The translations under genes were made by a program, and so were the position numbers. Below are positions 1 to 7,394 of a stretch of DNA of 33,692 nt, in pieces. The stretch comes from Bryobacterales bacterium. GTDB lineage: Bacteria; Acidobacteriota; Terriglobia; Bryobacterales; Bryobacteraceae. A model generated the notes under the pieces. It ran no database searches, was not told the DNA's origin, and was given only the letters and a program-made list of their open reading frames with translations. Positions within the stretch are counted from its first letter, which is position 1, and each line of letters starts with the position of its first letter. The DNA lies in the NCBI GenBank assembly GCA_003162425.1, contig PMOK01000322.1, positions 1,090 through 34,781 on the forward strand, read 5' to 3'.

Positions 1-773
1 GCGAACGCGTCGAATCCCTTCATGAAACTGAGCGGGCCTGAGGCAGAGCCACCGCCGGCCAACCCGGCGTTTTCTTCGCGCAACGGCGAAAGATTGGTAC
101 CGGTGCCGGATCCCCACTTGAACAGCATGCCTTCGGTCTTGGCCAGATCGAGGATGGATTCCAGCGAATCCCGCACTGAGTTGATGAAACACGCCGAGCA
201 CTGCGGGCGCGATTCGCCCTTCTTCAGCTTCACAACCTTGTCCTGTGCTTCGTCGTAATAGAAACCGTAGCCGCGCGCTTCGTCCACGCCCACGTTGAAC
301 CAAACCGGCGAATTGAAGCAGGCTTTCTGGGTCAGCATCAGGTGCGCCAGCTCATTGCGGAAGTTCGCGGCGTCTTCCGGTGTCTTGAAATACCGGCCAG
401 CGACGCCCCAATCGGCGATATTGTCAACTACGCGGTGCACCAACTGGCGGACGCTCGTCTCCCGCTCGGGCCCTCCCATGCGGCCATGGAAATATTTGCT
501 GACAACAATATTGGTAGCCGTCTGCGACCAGTCGGCTGGCACTTCCACGTCATTCTGCTCAAAGATGATGGCGCCTTTGTCGTTCCCAATGGCAGCGGTC
601 CGCAGCTCCCACGCAATGTCGTCGTAGGGCGTTCTCCCCGGTTCCAGCTTCTGGGTGAAGAACTTAGGGAAGCTGACTCCCTTGCGCTGGGCCACCGGGA
701 GGGGCTTCTTGGTAGTTTTGTTTTCCAAGTCTACGATTTTACCGCTGCTAAGAGCGACGCTGGGGTGTGCCAT
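1..773 (-). CDS. nrdJ: Adenosylcobalamin-dependent (class II) ribonucleotide reductase, N-terminal part, truncated by window edge
   Basis: Reduces ribonucleotides to deoxyribonucleotides using adenosylcobalamin, in the cytoplasm, without needing oxygen. Reading the minus strand from ATG at 773 gives 257 open codons that run off the left edge. The segments ACFNSPVWFN (about residues 151-160), QCSACFINSV (191-200) and KWGSGTGTNLSPLREENAGL (219-238) are characteristic of the long vitamin B12-dependent NrdJ family. Cys152 lies in the ACFNSP segment, and Cys192 and Cys195 follow. The start is supported by an AGGAG ribosome-binding site about 6 nt upstream of the ATG. The family is usually 700-1200 residues, so most of the gene lies outside the window. 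The upstream region carries a promoter overlapped by NrdR-box-like sequences, which suggests control by the repressor NrdR. Identification is firm; only the C-terminal architecture is unknown. Confidence 0.95.
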   Translation of the reverse strand, partial: MAHPSVALSSGKIVDLENKTTKKPLPVAQRKGVSFPKFFTQKLEPGRTPYDDIAWELRTAAIGNDKGAIIFEQNDVEVPADWSQTATNIVVSKYFHGRMGGPERETSVRQLVHRVVDNIADWGVAGRYFKTPEDAANFRNELAHLMLTQKACFNSPVWFNVGVDEARGYGFYYDEAQDKVVKLKKGESRPQCSACFINSVRDSLESILDLAKTEGMLFKWGSGTGTNLSPLREENAGLAGGGSASGPLSFMKGFDAF

Positions 774-883
774 CTGTTTCTCCTGTGTAATGTCTTGGTA
801 TCGGGCTTGCCGTCTATTACGCTGCTTGGAGTGGGCTTTAATACCATTGTCACAAAACCAACCAGTTTTTGCGGCTGTCTGTA

Positions 884-913
884 ATCATGCCCCAATATGT
901 AGTGGGGCGTCAA
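884..913 (-). promoter_or_regulatory. Predicted sigma70-type promoter of nrdJ
   Basis: On the minus strand TTGACG (-35, 913-908) and CATGAT (-10, 889-884) are separated by 18 nt. The start codon is at 773, giving a leader of about 100 nt that contains a normal Shine-Dalgarno. The whole spacer is filled by a CCCCA-N8-TGGGG inverted repeat, which suggests a repressor site between the two promoter boxes. Inferred from sequence only. Confidence 0.55.
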
Positions 914-932
914 GGATTATATCTATATACGG
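890..932 (-). promoter_or_regulatory. Pair of NrdR-box-like operators upstream of nrdJ
   Basis: The established NrdR box core is CWATATATWG. Minus-strand CTACATATTG (902-893) matches 9 of 10 positions and sits inside the inverted repeat 890-907 between the -35 and -10 boxes. A second core, CCGTATATAG (932-923), matches 8 of 10 and lies just upstream of the -35. The cores are 30 bp apart, close to the three-helical-turn spacing usual for paired NrdR boxes. NrdR is known to repress ribonucleotide reductase genes. The match and spacing are seen; binding is inferred. Confidence 0.55.
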
Positions 933-980
933 TGCAGCATCTTGCGGGCATCCGGGTAGCCACCCTGGCCATTCGGCCAA

Positions 981-1009
981 TTGTCAGGCTTTGCTAACCA
1001 TGTTATGTT
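981..1009 (+). promoter_or_regulatory. Predicted promoter upstream of the ParD-like remnant
   Basis: TTGTCA (981-986), a 17-nt spacer and TATGTT (1004-1009) lie 19 nt before the ATG at 1029 that appears to be the original antitoxin start. Moderate match to sigma70 consensus. Confidence 0.35.
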
Positions 1010-1028
1010 GGGGATTCCCCCTCGAAAC

Positions 1029-1252
1029 ATGAATTTGACCACTGGAACCTTGTGAAAGCCAAGGTTGCGAGCGGGCGCTGTGAAAACGCGTGCGAAATAT
1101 TGCGCGCGCTGGAGAGCGAAGAAGAGGAGCATCAGGCGAAACTTTCCGCGCTGCGTGCAGCTATCGACGAAGGCGACGCCAGCGGAGTCGCGGATGCCGG
1201 CGTGTTTACGCGTGTCCGTGAGAAGCTCAACTTGCCCACATCGCGGCCGTAA
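1029..1252 (+). pseudogene. ParD-like type II antitoxin remnant without toxin partner
   Basis: ParD proteins are ribbon-helix-helix antitoxins that bind their own promoter and neutralise ParE-type toxins. From a GTG at 1052 the sequence reads VKAKVASGRCENACEILR and later HQAKLSALRAAIDEGDASG, clearly ParD-like (family form VASGRYxNASEVxR...). The expected N-terminal strand is not in this frame. An ATG at 1029 preceded by a promoter begins M-N-L-T, as ParD proteins often do, but stops after eight codons. One frame change would join it to VKAKVASGR. The helix region after EILR also looks about four residues short, and the usual Tyr of GRY and Ser of NAS are both Cys. No parE follows. A decayed, orphaned antitoxin is the simplest reading; a short functional protein from GTG 1052 (66 aa) cannot be excluded. 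Confidence 0.6.
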
Positions 1253-1303
1253 CGACAAGTCGTTTTCTACAAGCAACCAGTCACCAGCAACCAGCCGCCC
1301 CGT

Positions 1304-1318
1304 TAGAATAGCAACGTG
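1304..1318 (+). promoter_or_regulatory. -10-like box immediately before the hydrolase start (possible leaderless start)
   Basis: TAGAAT at 1304-1309 is followed by only six nucleotides before the GTG start at 1316. No Shine-Dalgarno is visible. The -35 region is weak (TCACCA at 1281-1286). This TANNNT-N6-start spacing is what leaderless transcripts show in other bacteria. Confidence 0.4.
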
Positions 1319-1966
1319 CTCCACGTTCTCGTTTACTCCGACTCGCTGACATGGGGAATCATTCCGAACACTCGACGACGGCTTCCTTTTGAGGAACGCT
1401 GGCCGGGCGTTCTTGAAAAGAAACTGAATGATCTTGGCCAACCCGTCCGAATCGTGGAAGACTGCTTGAACGGACGGCGGACGGTCTGGGAAGATCCGTT
1501 CAAACCAGGTCGCAATGGCATTGAGGGCTTGGCCCAGCGGATCGAGGCGCAATCGCCACTCGCTCTTGTGATCCTGATGCTGGGAACGAATGACTTTCAG
1601 TTCTGCCATCCCTACAACAACGCCTGGTCGGCAGGCCAAGGTGTGACCACTCTTATAAAAGAGATCCGGCAAGCCCCCATCGAGCCCGGGATGCCCGTCC
1701 CTCCGATCCTTTTAATATGCCCGCCGCCAATTGGTCACCCTCAAGGACCCGTTGCCGCCAAGTTTTCCGGAGCAGAGAAAAGGTGCTCAGGGATGGCTGA
1801 GGTTTATCGCCAGGTCAGTTCCGATCTGGCCTGTCACTTCTTCGATGCCGCGAGCGTGACGCCTTCGAGTCGCGTGGACGGAATACATCTCGATGCCGAT
1901 CAACATATTTTACTGGGGCAAGCTTTAGCGGATGTCGTCGCTCCGCTCTTGCCCACGAATGGATGA
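1316..1966 (+). CDS. SGNH/GDSL-family hydrolase (esterase or arylesterase-like)
   Basis: A 216-residue single-domain serine esterase, probably acting on acyl or aryl esters. Block I reads YSDSLTWG with nucleophile Ser10; the usual Gly before the Asp-Ser is Ser8 here. Gly53 in LNGRRT fits block II, GTND (90-93) is block III with the oxyanion-hole Asn, and VDGIHLD supplies the catalytic Asp188 and His191. No signal peptide is seen, so it is likely cytoplasmic. The GTG at 1316 is chosen because it starts directly before the first beta strand (LHVLVYSDS) and a -10-like box lies 6 nt upstream. The stop overlaps the ATG of the following FUSC exporter by four bases, suggesting translational coupling and perhaps shared handling of an aromatic or toxic ester, though that link is inference. 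The substrate cannot be told from sequence. Confidence 0.85.
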   Translation: MLHVLVYSDSLTWGIIPNTRRRLPFEERWPGVLEKKLNDLGQPVRIVEDCLNGRRTVWEDPFKPGRNGIEGLAQRIEAQSPLALVILMLGTNDFQFCHPYNNAWSAGQGVTTLIKEIRQAPIEPGMPVPPILLICPPPIGHPQGPVAAKFSGAEKRCSGMAEVYRQVSSDLACHFFDAASVTPSSRVDGIHLDADQHILLGQALADVVAPLLPTNG

Positions 1967-4131
1967 CCCAGCCTGAGGCCCATCCTCGGCCGCTCGATGC
2001 CTTCTGGCGAGCGTTAACTCATTTCGACCGGAAGCAGATCAACCTATGGATGGGTCTTCGCAACGCCGCCGGCATCGTGTTGCCTCTGGCTGTTGCAGTT
2101 GCTCTGGGATACCCGGGTAGTGGACTGGTGGCAGCCACAGGCGCGCTAAACGTCGCTGCTGCCGACGGCGAAGATTCGTATCGCAAACGCGGTGCGCGCA
2201 TGCTGGCTTCCAGCGTGATCGGCGCGGCTGCCGTATTGATCGGAGCTCTCACGGCCCGGAACGATCTCGCCGCGGCCTGCGTAGGCGTGCTGTGGGCATT
2301 CGCTGCAGGCTTGGTGGTTTGCCTCGGGACAGCCGCCGCTGACATCGGCATGATCAGCTTAGTGGTTTTTATCATCTACAGCGGACAATCCATGACTCCC
2401 GCGCACGCGGGCTGGGCTGGGTTGATCGCTCTTGCGGCCGGCGTTTTCGAAACGGCGCTCTCCATCGCACTCTGGCCTTTCCGAGGCGCCCAGCCTGAGC
2501 GGCGCGTGATCGGCGATTTCTACAAAGAGCTGGCGCGAGTGGCCACCGTGCCGCCTGACCCTTACGGGGCGCCGCTAGCCAGCCAGCAAAGTACACAAGC
2601 GCAGCAAGCGCTGTCCGCCCTGTCGGGCGATCACGGGGTGGAAGCGGAGCGCCTGTTCGCGCTGGTCAGCCAGGGGGAACGCATCCGTCTCTCGCTGTTC
2701 GCGCTCAGCCGAGCCTTGGTTCGCGTGCGCCGCGAAGAAGGTGGAGAACAGGCCGCTGCGGTGATTGAGCCGTTTCTGGAACGCGCCTCTAACTTGCTCG
2801 CCGCGATCGGCCGATCGCTCGAAGGCGCGCCACTAACTGACGCTGCCTCCGCATTGCTCAAGGAGCTGGAGGATCCAGCGAGCGCCCTTCGCCGCGCCCA
2901 GGAACGTTCGGAACAGTTGGCCAGCCATCCTCACCTTTCCGAAGCGCGGCTTCAGATGGACGCGCTAGCTGGCCAGTTGCGAGCGGCAGTGGAGCTTTCG
3001 AGGAGCACTACACCAGCCGGCGAGAGCGCCTTCGCGGCGCGTGAAGCGCGCACGCCCTGGCATCTGCAACTCACGGGATGGCTCGCAACGCTGCGGGCCA
3101 ACCTCTCGCTCGATTCTTCCGCCAGCCGGCACGCCGTTCGTTTGGCCATCTGCATCGCCATCGGCGACCTCATCGCCCATTCCTTTTCTTTACCCCGATC
3201 CTATTGGCTGAATATGACTGTCGCGCTGGTGCTGAAGCCCGATTTCGGCAGCACCTTCAGCCGTGGCGTTCTGCGGCTGGCGGGCACCTATGGCGGGTTG
3301 TTGGTAGCAACGGTGTTGTTTCATTTCACGTCGCCCACGGCCGCGGCCCATGTTGTTTCGATCGGCGTCTTGGCGTTCATAATGCGCTCAACAGGACGGG
3401 CCAATTATGGCCTCCTGGTTACAGTGCTCAGCGCGCTCATCGTTTTCCTTTTTTCTCTCAACGGCGTGGCGCCTCATGATGTTATAGCGAGCCGCGCATT
3501 GAACACCACCATCGGCGGAGCGTTAGCGCTCGCCATTTACGGGATCTGGCCGACCCGCGAGCGGACCCAGGCGCCGCAGGCCATGGCCAGCATGCTGGAC
3601 TCATATCGCCTCTATTTCCAGGCCGTCGCCCGCGCCTGCATTGATGGGCGCGCCGTTGATCCGCATGAGCTCGACCGGCTCCGCGTGATGGGGCGGTTGG
3701 CGCGCTCGAACCTCGAGACTTCGGTTGACCGCCTCAGCGCCGAGCCTTATGCCGATGCCGCTCAGTTGCGCGTGGTCAACGCCGCGCTGGCCAGTTCGCA
3801 CCGGTTCATTCACGCTGCCATGGCGATCGAAGCCGGATTGAGCGTAGGTCCGCCAGCGCCGGCTGGCGATGCTTTTCAAACTTTCTCACACGATCTCGAA
3901 CTGACGGTCTATTTGCTGGCCGCGCGTTTGCGCGGATCGCCGGTCGTGCCGGACAGCATGCCGAACTTGCGCGAGGATTATAATCGGCTTTCGAGCTCCG
4001 ACACGGCGCTCCTGATTGAGGCCGACCGCATGACCAACAGTCTCAACACGCTCGCAGAGCTGGTGTTTCGTTGGGTCGGTCCTGGGACGCGTCCGTCAGG
4101 TGCGGAGGGTGTTACCGAACCGCGACCGTAA
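1963..4131 (+). CDS. FUSC-family (fusaric acid resistance / YccS / AaeB-like) inner-membrane exporter
   Basis: A 722-residue membrane protein with the duplicated FUSC plan. A first hydrophobic block lies at about 33-172, a soluble helical segment at about 180-385, a second hydrophobic block at about 390-530 and a C-terminal cytoplasmic region. The motif RSYWLNMTVALVLKPDFGST (412-431) in the second membrane block is typical of this family. Members such as AaeB export aromatic carboxylic acids, and others give fusaric acid resistance; no membrane-fusion partner lies beside it here. The ATG at 1963 overlaps the stop of the GDSL hydrolase (ATGA), so the two are probably one operon. The last residues, V-T-E-P-R-P and the stop, are encoded by a repeated element that also ends the GH20 gene at 12095, so the native C-terminus may have been replaced. 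Family confident, substrate unknown. Confidence 0.85.
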   Translation: MTQPEAHPRPLDAFWRALTHFDRKQINLWMGLRNAAGIVLPLAVAVALGYPGSGLVAATGALNVAAADGEDSYRKRGARMLASSVIGAAAVLIGALTARNDLAAACVGVLWAFAAGLVVCLGTAAADIGMISLVVFIIYSGQSMTPAHAGWAGLIALAAGVFETALSIALWPFRGAQPERRVIGDFYKELARVATVPPDPYGAPLASQQSTQAQQALSALSGDHGVEAERLFALVSQGERIRLSLFALSRALVRVRREEGGEQAAAVIEPFLERASNLLAAIGRSLEGAPLTDAASALLKELEDPASALRRAQERSEQLASHPHLSEARLQMDALAGQLRAAVELSRSTTPAGESAFAAREARTPWHLQLTGWLATLRANLSLDSSASRHAVRLAICIAIGDLIAHSFSLPRSYWLNMTVALVLKPDFGSTFSRGVLRLAGTYGGLLVATVLFHFTSPTAAAHVVSIGVLAFIMRSTGRANYGLLVTVLSALIVFLFSLNGVAPHDVIASRALNTTIGGALALAIYGIWPTRERTQAPQAMASMLDSYRLYFQAVARACIDGRAVDPHELDRLRVMGRLARSNLETSVDRLSAEPYADAAQLRVVNAALASSHRFIHAAMAIEAGLSVGPPAPAGDAFQTFSHDLELTVYLLAARLRGSPVVPDSMPNLREDYNRLSSSDTALLIEADRMTNSLNTLAELVFRWVGPGTRPSGAEGVTEPRP

Positions 4132-4152
4132 GGGAGCCGGCGCCGTTCGCCC
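4111..4152 (+). repeat. 42-bp interspersed repeat, copy 1 (overlaps 3' end of the FUSC gene)
   Basis: Begins GTTACCGAACCGCGACCGTA and continues through AGGGAGCCGG. The same sequence occurs on the opposite strand at 12115-12074; the first 30 bp are identical and 40 of 42 positions match. It contains the stop codon of the FUSC gene and ends 9 bp before the -35 box of the next gene. A degenerate relative lies at 14552-14575. Confidence 0.8.
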
Positions 4153-4161
4153 ACACACCCC

Positions 4162-4202
4162 TTGACATTCTACCGGAGTCACGGTACCATTCCACTAGAA
4201 TG
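4162..4202 (+). promoter_or_regulatory. Promoter and candidate operator of the first PadR-ADOP module
   Basis: TTGACA (4162-4167), a 17-nt spacer and TACCAT (4185-4190) form a good promoter whose -10 ends nine nucleotides before the ATG at 4200, so the leader would be only a few bases. CATTCTA (4166-4172) and TAGAATG (4196-4202) form a perfect 7-bp inverted repeat spanning the promoter and start codon, a plausible PadR autoregulatory site. Binding is inferred. Confidence 0.55.
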
Positions 4203-4574
4203 TCTACCCAGGATGAACGCGACAAGCTCGAACTGCTCCAAGGCACCCTCGACATGCTAATCCTGCGAACCCTGCTGTTCGGGCCGGCGCACGGACACGC
4301 TATCGCGCATGCCATCGAGCGCGGTTCCGATGATGTGCTTCAAATCGAACACGGGTCCTTGTACCCCGCCCTGCATCGGTTAGTGAAACAACGCTTCATT
4401 GCGGCCAAGGACGGGCTCTCGGAGAATAACCGCAAGGCGAAATTTTATAGCCTGACTGCGAAAGGCCGCCAGCATTTGACTGCCGAAAACTCCAAGTGGG
4501 ATCGGCTGGCCCAGGCCATTGCACGCATCATGCGGCCGTCCACAGAGCCCACAGGAGAGGAGGTGCAGCCATGA
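4200..4574 (+). CDS. PadR-family transcriptional regulator paired with an ADOP permease
   Basis: A 124-residue winged-helix repressor. LQGTLDMLILRTL near the N-terminus, the G-H-x-I-x-x-x-I segment, the EHGSLYPALHRL helix and the wing with R-K-A-K-F-Y-S-L-T-A-K-G are the standard PadR N-terminal domain. PadR proteins usually sense small hydrophobic or phenolic compounds, antimicrobials or envelope stress. The ATG at 4200 is preferred over a longer reading frame from 4071, because the longer version runs through the end of the FUSC gene and the repeat and is not PadR-like. The stop overlaps the ATG of the ADOP permease (ATGA), so the two are co-translated. The promoter ends almost at the start codon, and no Shine-Dalgarno is visible. 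Confidence 0.92.
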   Translation: MSTQDERDKLELLQGTLDMLILRTLLFGPAHGHAIAHAIERGSDDVLQIEHGSLYPALHRLVKQRFIAAKDGLSENNRKAKFYSLTAKGRQHLTAENSKWDRLAQAIARIMRPSTEPTGEEVQP

Positions 4575-7219
4575 AATTCTGGCGACGCCGCGAAGAGAGC
4601 CTTGAGAACGAGCTCCAGGATTACGTAGACCGCGAAACGCGGTTAAACATCGAAGCCGGAATGCCGCCGGAGGAAGCCCGTTTCGCGGCGCAACGCAAGC
4701 TGGGTAGCGCGTCCTTGGTGAAGGAAGACACGCGCGAGGCATGGGGCTGGAGCTGGGCGGAGCGCCTCTGGCAAGATCTGCGGTATGGCTCGAGGATGCT
4801 ACTCAAGAATCCTGGGTTTACGTTGATCGCCGTGATTTCGCTCGCCATCGGCATCGGCGCCAATTCCGCGATGTTCAGTTTGGCGGACGCGCTGATCCTG
4901 CGGCCTCTGCCGGTATCGCATCCAAGCGAAGTGGTGACGCTGGGCTTCAATGCCTCCGTGAGCGGGTTCGGTTCCATCGTGGCTTCGTATCGCGACTATC
5001 TCGATTTCCGAAATGCCGCGAAGAGCTTCGACGGCTTGGTGGCATTCACCAATTATTCATTCGGATTCAGCAAGGGGCCGGACACTGTATCGCAAATGAA
5101 GATGGGCATGCTGGTGACCGGCAATTTCTTCCGCGTGCTCGGCGTGGAGCCCGAGCGCGGCCGCGCGTTCCGCGATGACGAAGACCAGGTGCCCGGGCGG
5201 GACGCAGTGGTGATTCTAGGCCACGATTTATGGGAAAAGGATTTCGGCGCTGACCCTTCCATCCTGGGCCGCAAAGTGCGCCTGAGCGGCATCGAGTTCA
5301 CGGTGATTGGCGTGGCGCCCGCTCGCTTCACAGGCATGGATTTATATTTCCGACCGTCGTTCTTTGTGCCTGTCGCCATGTGGCCGAGGTTTGTGACCAA
5401 TCCAAAAGACCGGCCACTCGAGGTACGCGACTATCGCGCACTCAGCGTCAAGGGCCGCCTGAAACCGGGAGTAACGGTGGCGCAGGCCCAGGCCGAGCTA
5501 GTGGGTATCGCGAAAGCGCTGGAGCGAGCCTATCCGGACACCAACAAGAATCGCAGCGTGGCGGTTCGCACGGAGTTCCAAAAGAGGCTGGAGGGGTCGC
5601 CGCCGGACGCGGAAATAGCCGCCATGCTAATCCTGCTGGCGATGGCCGTGCTGCTGGTGGCCTGTGCCAATGTCGCTGGCCTACTGCTAAGCCGGGCGCC
5701 GGTGCGGGCGCGAGAGATGGCGTTGCGGCTGGCCATCGGCGCCGGACGCCCGCGGTTGATCCGCCAGTTGCTGACGGAGAGTTTATTGCTGGCCATTGCG
5801 GGCGGATTGTTGGGTCTCGCGGTGGGATATGCGGGCGTGGATTTCCTCAGCCGATTGCAGCCTCCCACGGATTCACCGATTCAGATGTCCATCCAGCTCG
5901 ACCAGCGGGCGCTGCTCTTCAGCCTGACCGTGTCGTTGCTGAGCGCGATCTTTTTTGGCCTCGCGCCGGCGCTCCAAACCACGCGCACCGATGTAATCAG
6001 TGCCCTCAGGACCGCGGGCGCGGAAACTCCACACCGCCGGCGGCTACTCGGCCGCAATGCGCTGGTGGTTGGACAGGTGGCGCTCTCCCTGGTGCTGCTA
6101 ATGGTGTCCACCTTCATTTATCGAGGCTTCCAGCAGACACTTGGTGCCGGTCCCGGATTCCGCACCGATCATTTGGTGATGATGACCTTTGACCCCAGCC
6201 TGGTGCGCTACACCGAAGCACAGACGCAGCAGTTCTTCCGTCAAGTTGTCGAACGGGCACGATCCGTGCCTGGAGTGAAATCCGCGACGCTGGCTTCCGC
6301 GGCGCCCATGGAACCGAACAATATGAGTTCAATGAGTGTTCTGCCAGAAGGCTATCAGATTCCGAAAGACCAGCAGAATGCCGCGCTGTTCGGGAGTATG
6401 GTGGACGAGAATTTTTTCGACACCATGGAGATGCGCATCATGCGTGGACGCGGATTTCGCACGGCCGATACCGCTGGTGCGCCGCTGGTTGCGGTGGTGA
6501 ACGAGCAACTAGCGAAACGCTACTGGCCCGGCCGCGACCCGATCGGCAAGCGCTTCCATCTGGACTCGGCCGATGCTCCGTGGGTAGAGATTGTCGGTGT
6601 GGCGAAGACCACAAAATATCTCTGGATCGCCGAGGCCCCCGTCGAGTTTCTCTATCTTCCGCTGGCGCAGCACCCGCGGTCCCGGATGACATTGTTGGCC
6701 CAGTCCTCGGGCGACGCCGCCAGCCTAGCGGAGCCTTTGCGTCAAGTGGTCCGCGAGTTGGACGCCAACCAACCCGTTTACGAGGTGCGCACATTTGACG
6801 ATTTCTACCGGTACAAGGCCGTGGGCCAACCGAACGTGATTATTCGAACCGTAGGGGCGATGGGGCTCATGGGTCTGGTGCTAGCGATGGTGGGGTTGTA
6901 CGGTTTGGTGGCGTATGCAGCCACTCGCCGGAGCCGGGAAATCGGAATCCGAATGGCCATCGGCGCCGCGCGCGGCACGGTGTTGCGAATGGTGCTCAAA
7001 CAAGGTCTGGTGCTGGCGCTGATCGGGATCGGAATCGGATTGGCCGCAAGCATCGGCGCGGAACGCTTGTTGAACGCCATATTCGAAAGCGCCGGGAAGG
7101 ACTTCATCACCTATCTGCTGGTGGCGCCGGCTCTGCTTGCGATCACCGCCCTAGCGGTTTACATTCCAGCCCGGCGCGCATCGCGGATAGATCCAATGCG
7201 AGTGCTGAGGTACGAATAA
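4571..7219 (+). CDS. ADOP-family ABC-type permease (MacB/FtsX-like, duplicated)
   Basis: An 882-residue inner-membrane protein of the 'acidobacterial duplicated orphan permease' family. A charged N-terminal segment (about 1-60, ending in EEARFAAQRKLG) precedes a first membrane helix at about 82-108 (NPGFTLIAVISLAIGIGANS). A MacB-like periplasmic domain follows, then FtsX membrane bundles near 370-500 (beginning AAMLILLAMAVLLVACANVA) and near 770-880 (containing RRSREIGIRMAIGAARGTV), with a second periplasmic domain between. ADOPs resemble MacB-type efflux or lipoprotein-transport permeases but have no adjacent ATPase, and none is seen here. The ATG at 4571 follows GGAGAGGAGG and overlaps the padR stop; an upstream start at 4496 would lie inside padR and is rejected. 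Regulation by the PadR neighbour is likely. Substrate and ATPase partner are unknown. Confidence 0.9.
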   Translation: MKFWRRREESLENELQDYVDRETRLNIEAGMPPEEARFAAQRKLGSASLVKEDTREAWGWSWAERLWQDLRYGSRMLLKNPGFTLIAVISLAIGIGANSAMFSLADALILRPLPVSHPSEVVTLGFNASVSGFGSIVASYRDYLDFRNAAKSFDGLVAFTNYSFGFSKGPDTVSQMKMGMLVTGNFFRVLGVEPERGRAFRDDEDQVPGRDAVVILGHDLWEKDFGADPSILGRKVRLSGIEFTVIGVAPARFTGMDLYFRPSFFVPVAMWPRFVTNPKDRPLEVRDYRALSVKGRLKPGVTVAQAQAELVGIAKALERAYPDTNKNRSVAVRTEFQKRLEGSPPDAEIAAMLILLAMAVLLVACANVAGLLLSRAPVRAREMALRLAIGAGRPRLIRQLLTESLLLAIAGGLLGLAVGYAGVDFLSRLQPPTDSPIQMSIQLDQRALLFSLTVSLLSAIFFGLAPALQTTRTDVISALRTAGAETPHRRRLLGRNALVVGQVALSLVLLMVSTFIYRGFQQTLGAGPGFRTDHLVMMTFDPSLVRYTEAQTQQFFRQVVERARSVPGVKSATLASAAPMEPNNMSSMSVLPEGYQIPKDQQNAALFGSMVDENFFDTMEMRIMRGRGFRTADTAGAPLVAVVNEQLAKRYWPGRDPIGKRFHLDSADAPWVEIVGVAKTTKYLWIAEAPVEFLYLPLAQHPRSRMTLLAQSSGDAASLAEPLRQVVRELDANQPVYEVRTFDDFYRYKAVGQPNVIIRTVGAMGLMGLVLAMVGLYGLVAYAATRRSREIGIRMAIGAARGTVLRMVLKQGLVLALIGIGIGLAASIGAERLLNAIFESAGKDFITYLLVAPALLAITALAVYIPARRASRIDPMRVLRYE

Positions 7220-7243
7220 AGCCCGGTTCATTGGTTCATCGAT

Positions 7244-7356
7244 GTGGCGCACGCACTTCTGCGTGCCGCGTTCACACTCGTGTGAACGCTTTGAATCTCT
7301 TCCACGCAATGGTGTTCGCAGGAGTGCGAACACGGCACGCAGAGTGCGTGCGCCAC
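7244..7356. repeat. Pair of inverted hairpin repeats (REP/BIME-like) between convergent genes
   Basis: Unit 1 (7244-7289) has two hairpins: GCACGCA-CTTC-TGCGTGC (7249-7266) and GCGTTCACA-CTCG-TGTGAACGC (7268-7289). Unit 2 (7312-7356) is the same unit inverted: GTGTTCGCA-GGAG-TGCGAACAC (7312-7333) and GCACGCA-GAG-TGCGTGC (7335-7351). Together they form a long interrupted palindrome between the ADOP gene (+) and the ATP-grasp gene (-), and may act as a two-way transcription barrier. The other sequence in this 175-bp gap is not recognisable. A related unit is at 14450. Confidence 0.85.
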
Positions 7357-7394
7357 AGTTTGAATAACCGAGGAACCGCGCGCAGCGCGCTCGA

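Noticed and set aside
774..900. Possible cobalamin riboswitch before nrdJ
   Set aside because: B12-dependent enzymes are sometimes riboswitch-controlled, but the leader is only about 100 nt and I found no B12-box core in the right strand, whereas the NrdR-like boxes explain the region.
1272..1294. Direct repeat AGCAACCAG twice, 14 bp apart
   Set aside because: Too short and only two copies; not a CRISPR array, and no role can be supported.
923..1672. 249-residue open frame on the minus strand
   Set aside because: It is antisense to the GDSL hydrolase and ParD remnant, has no recognisable domain, and starts within the nrdJ operator region.
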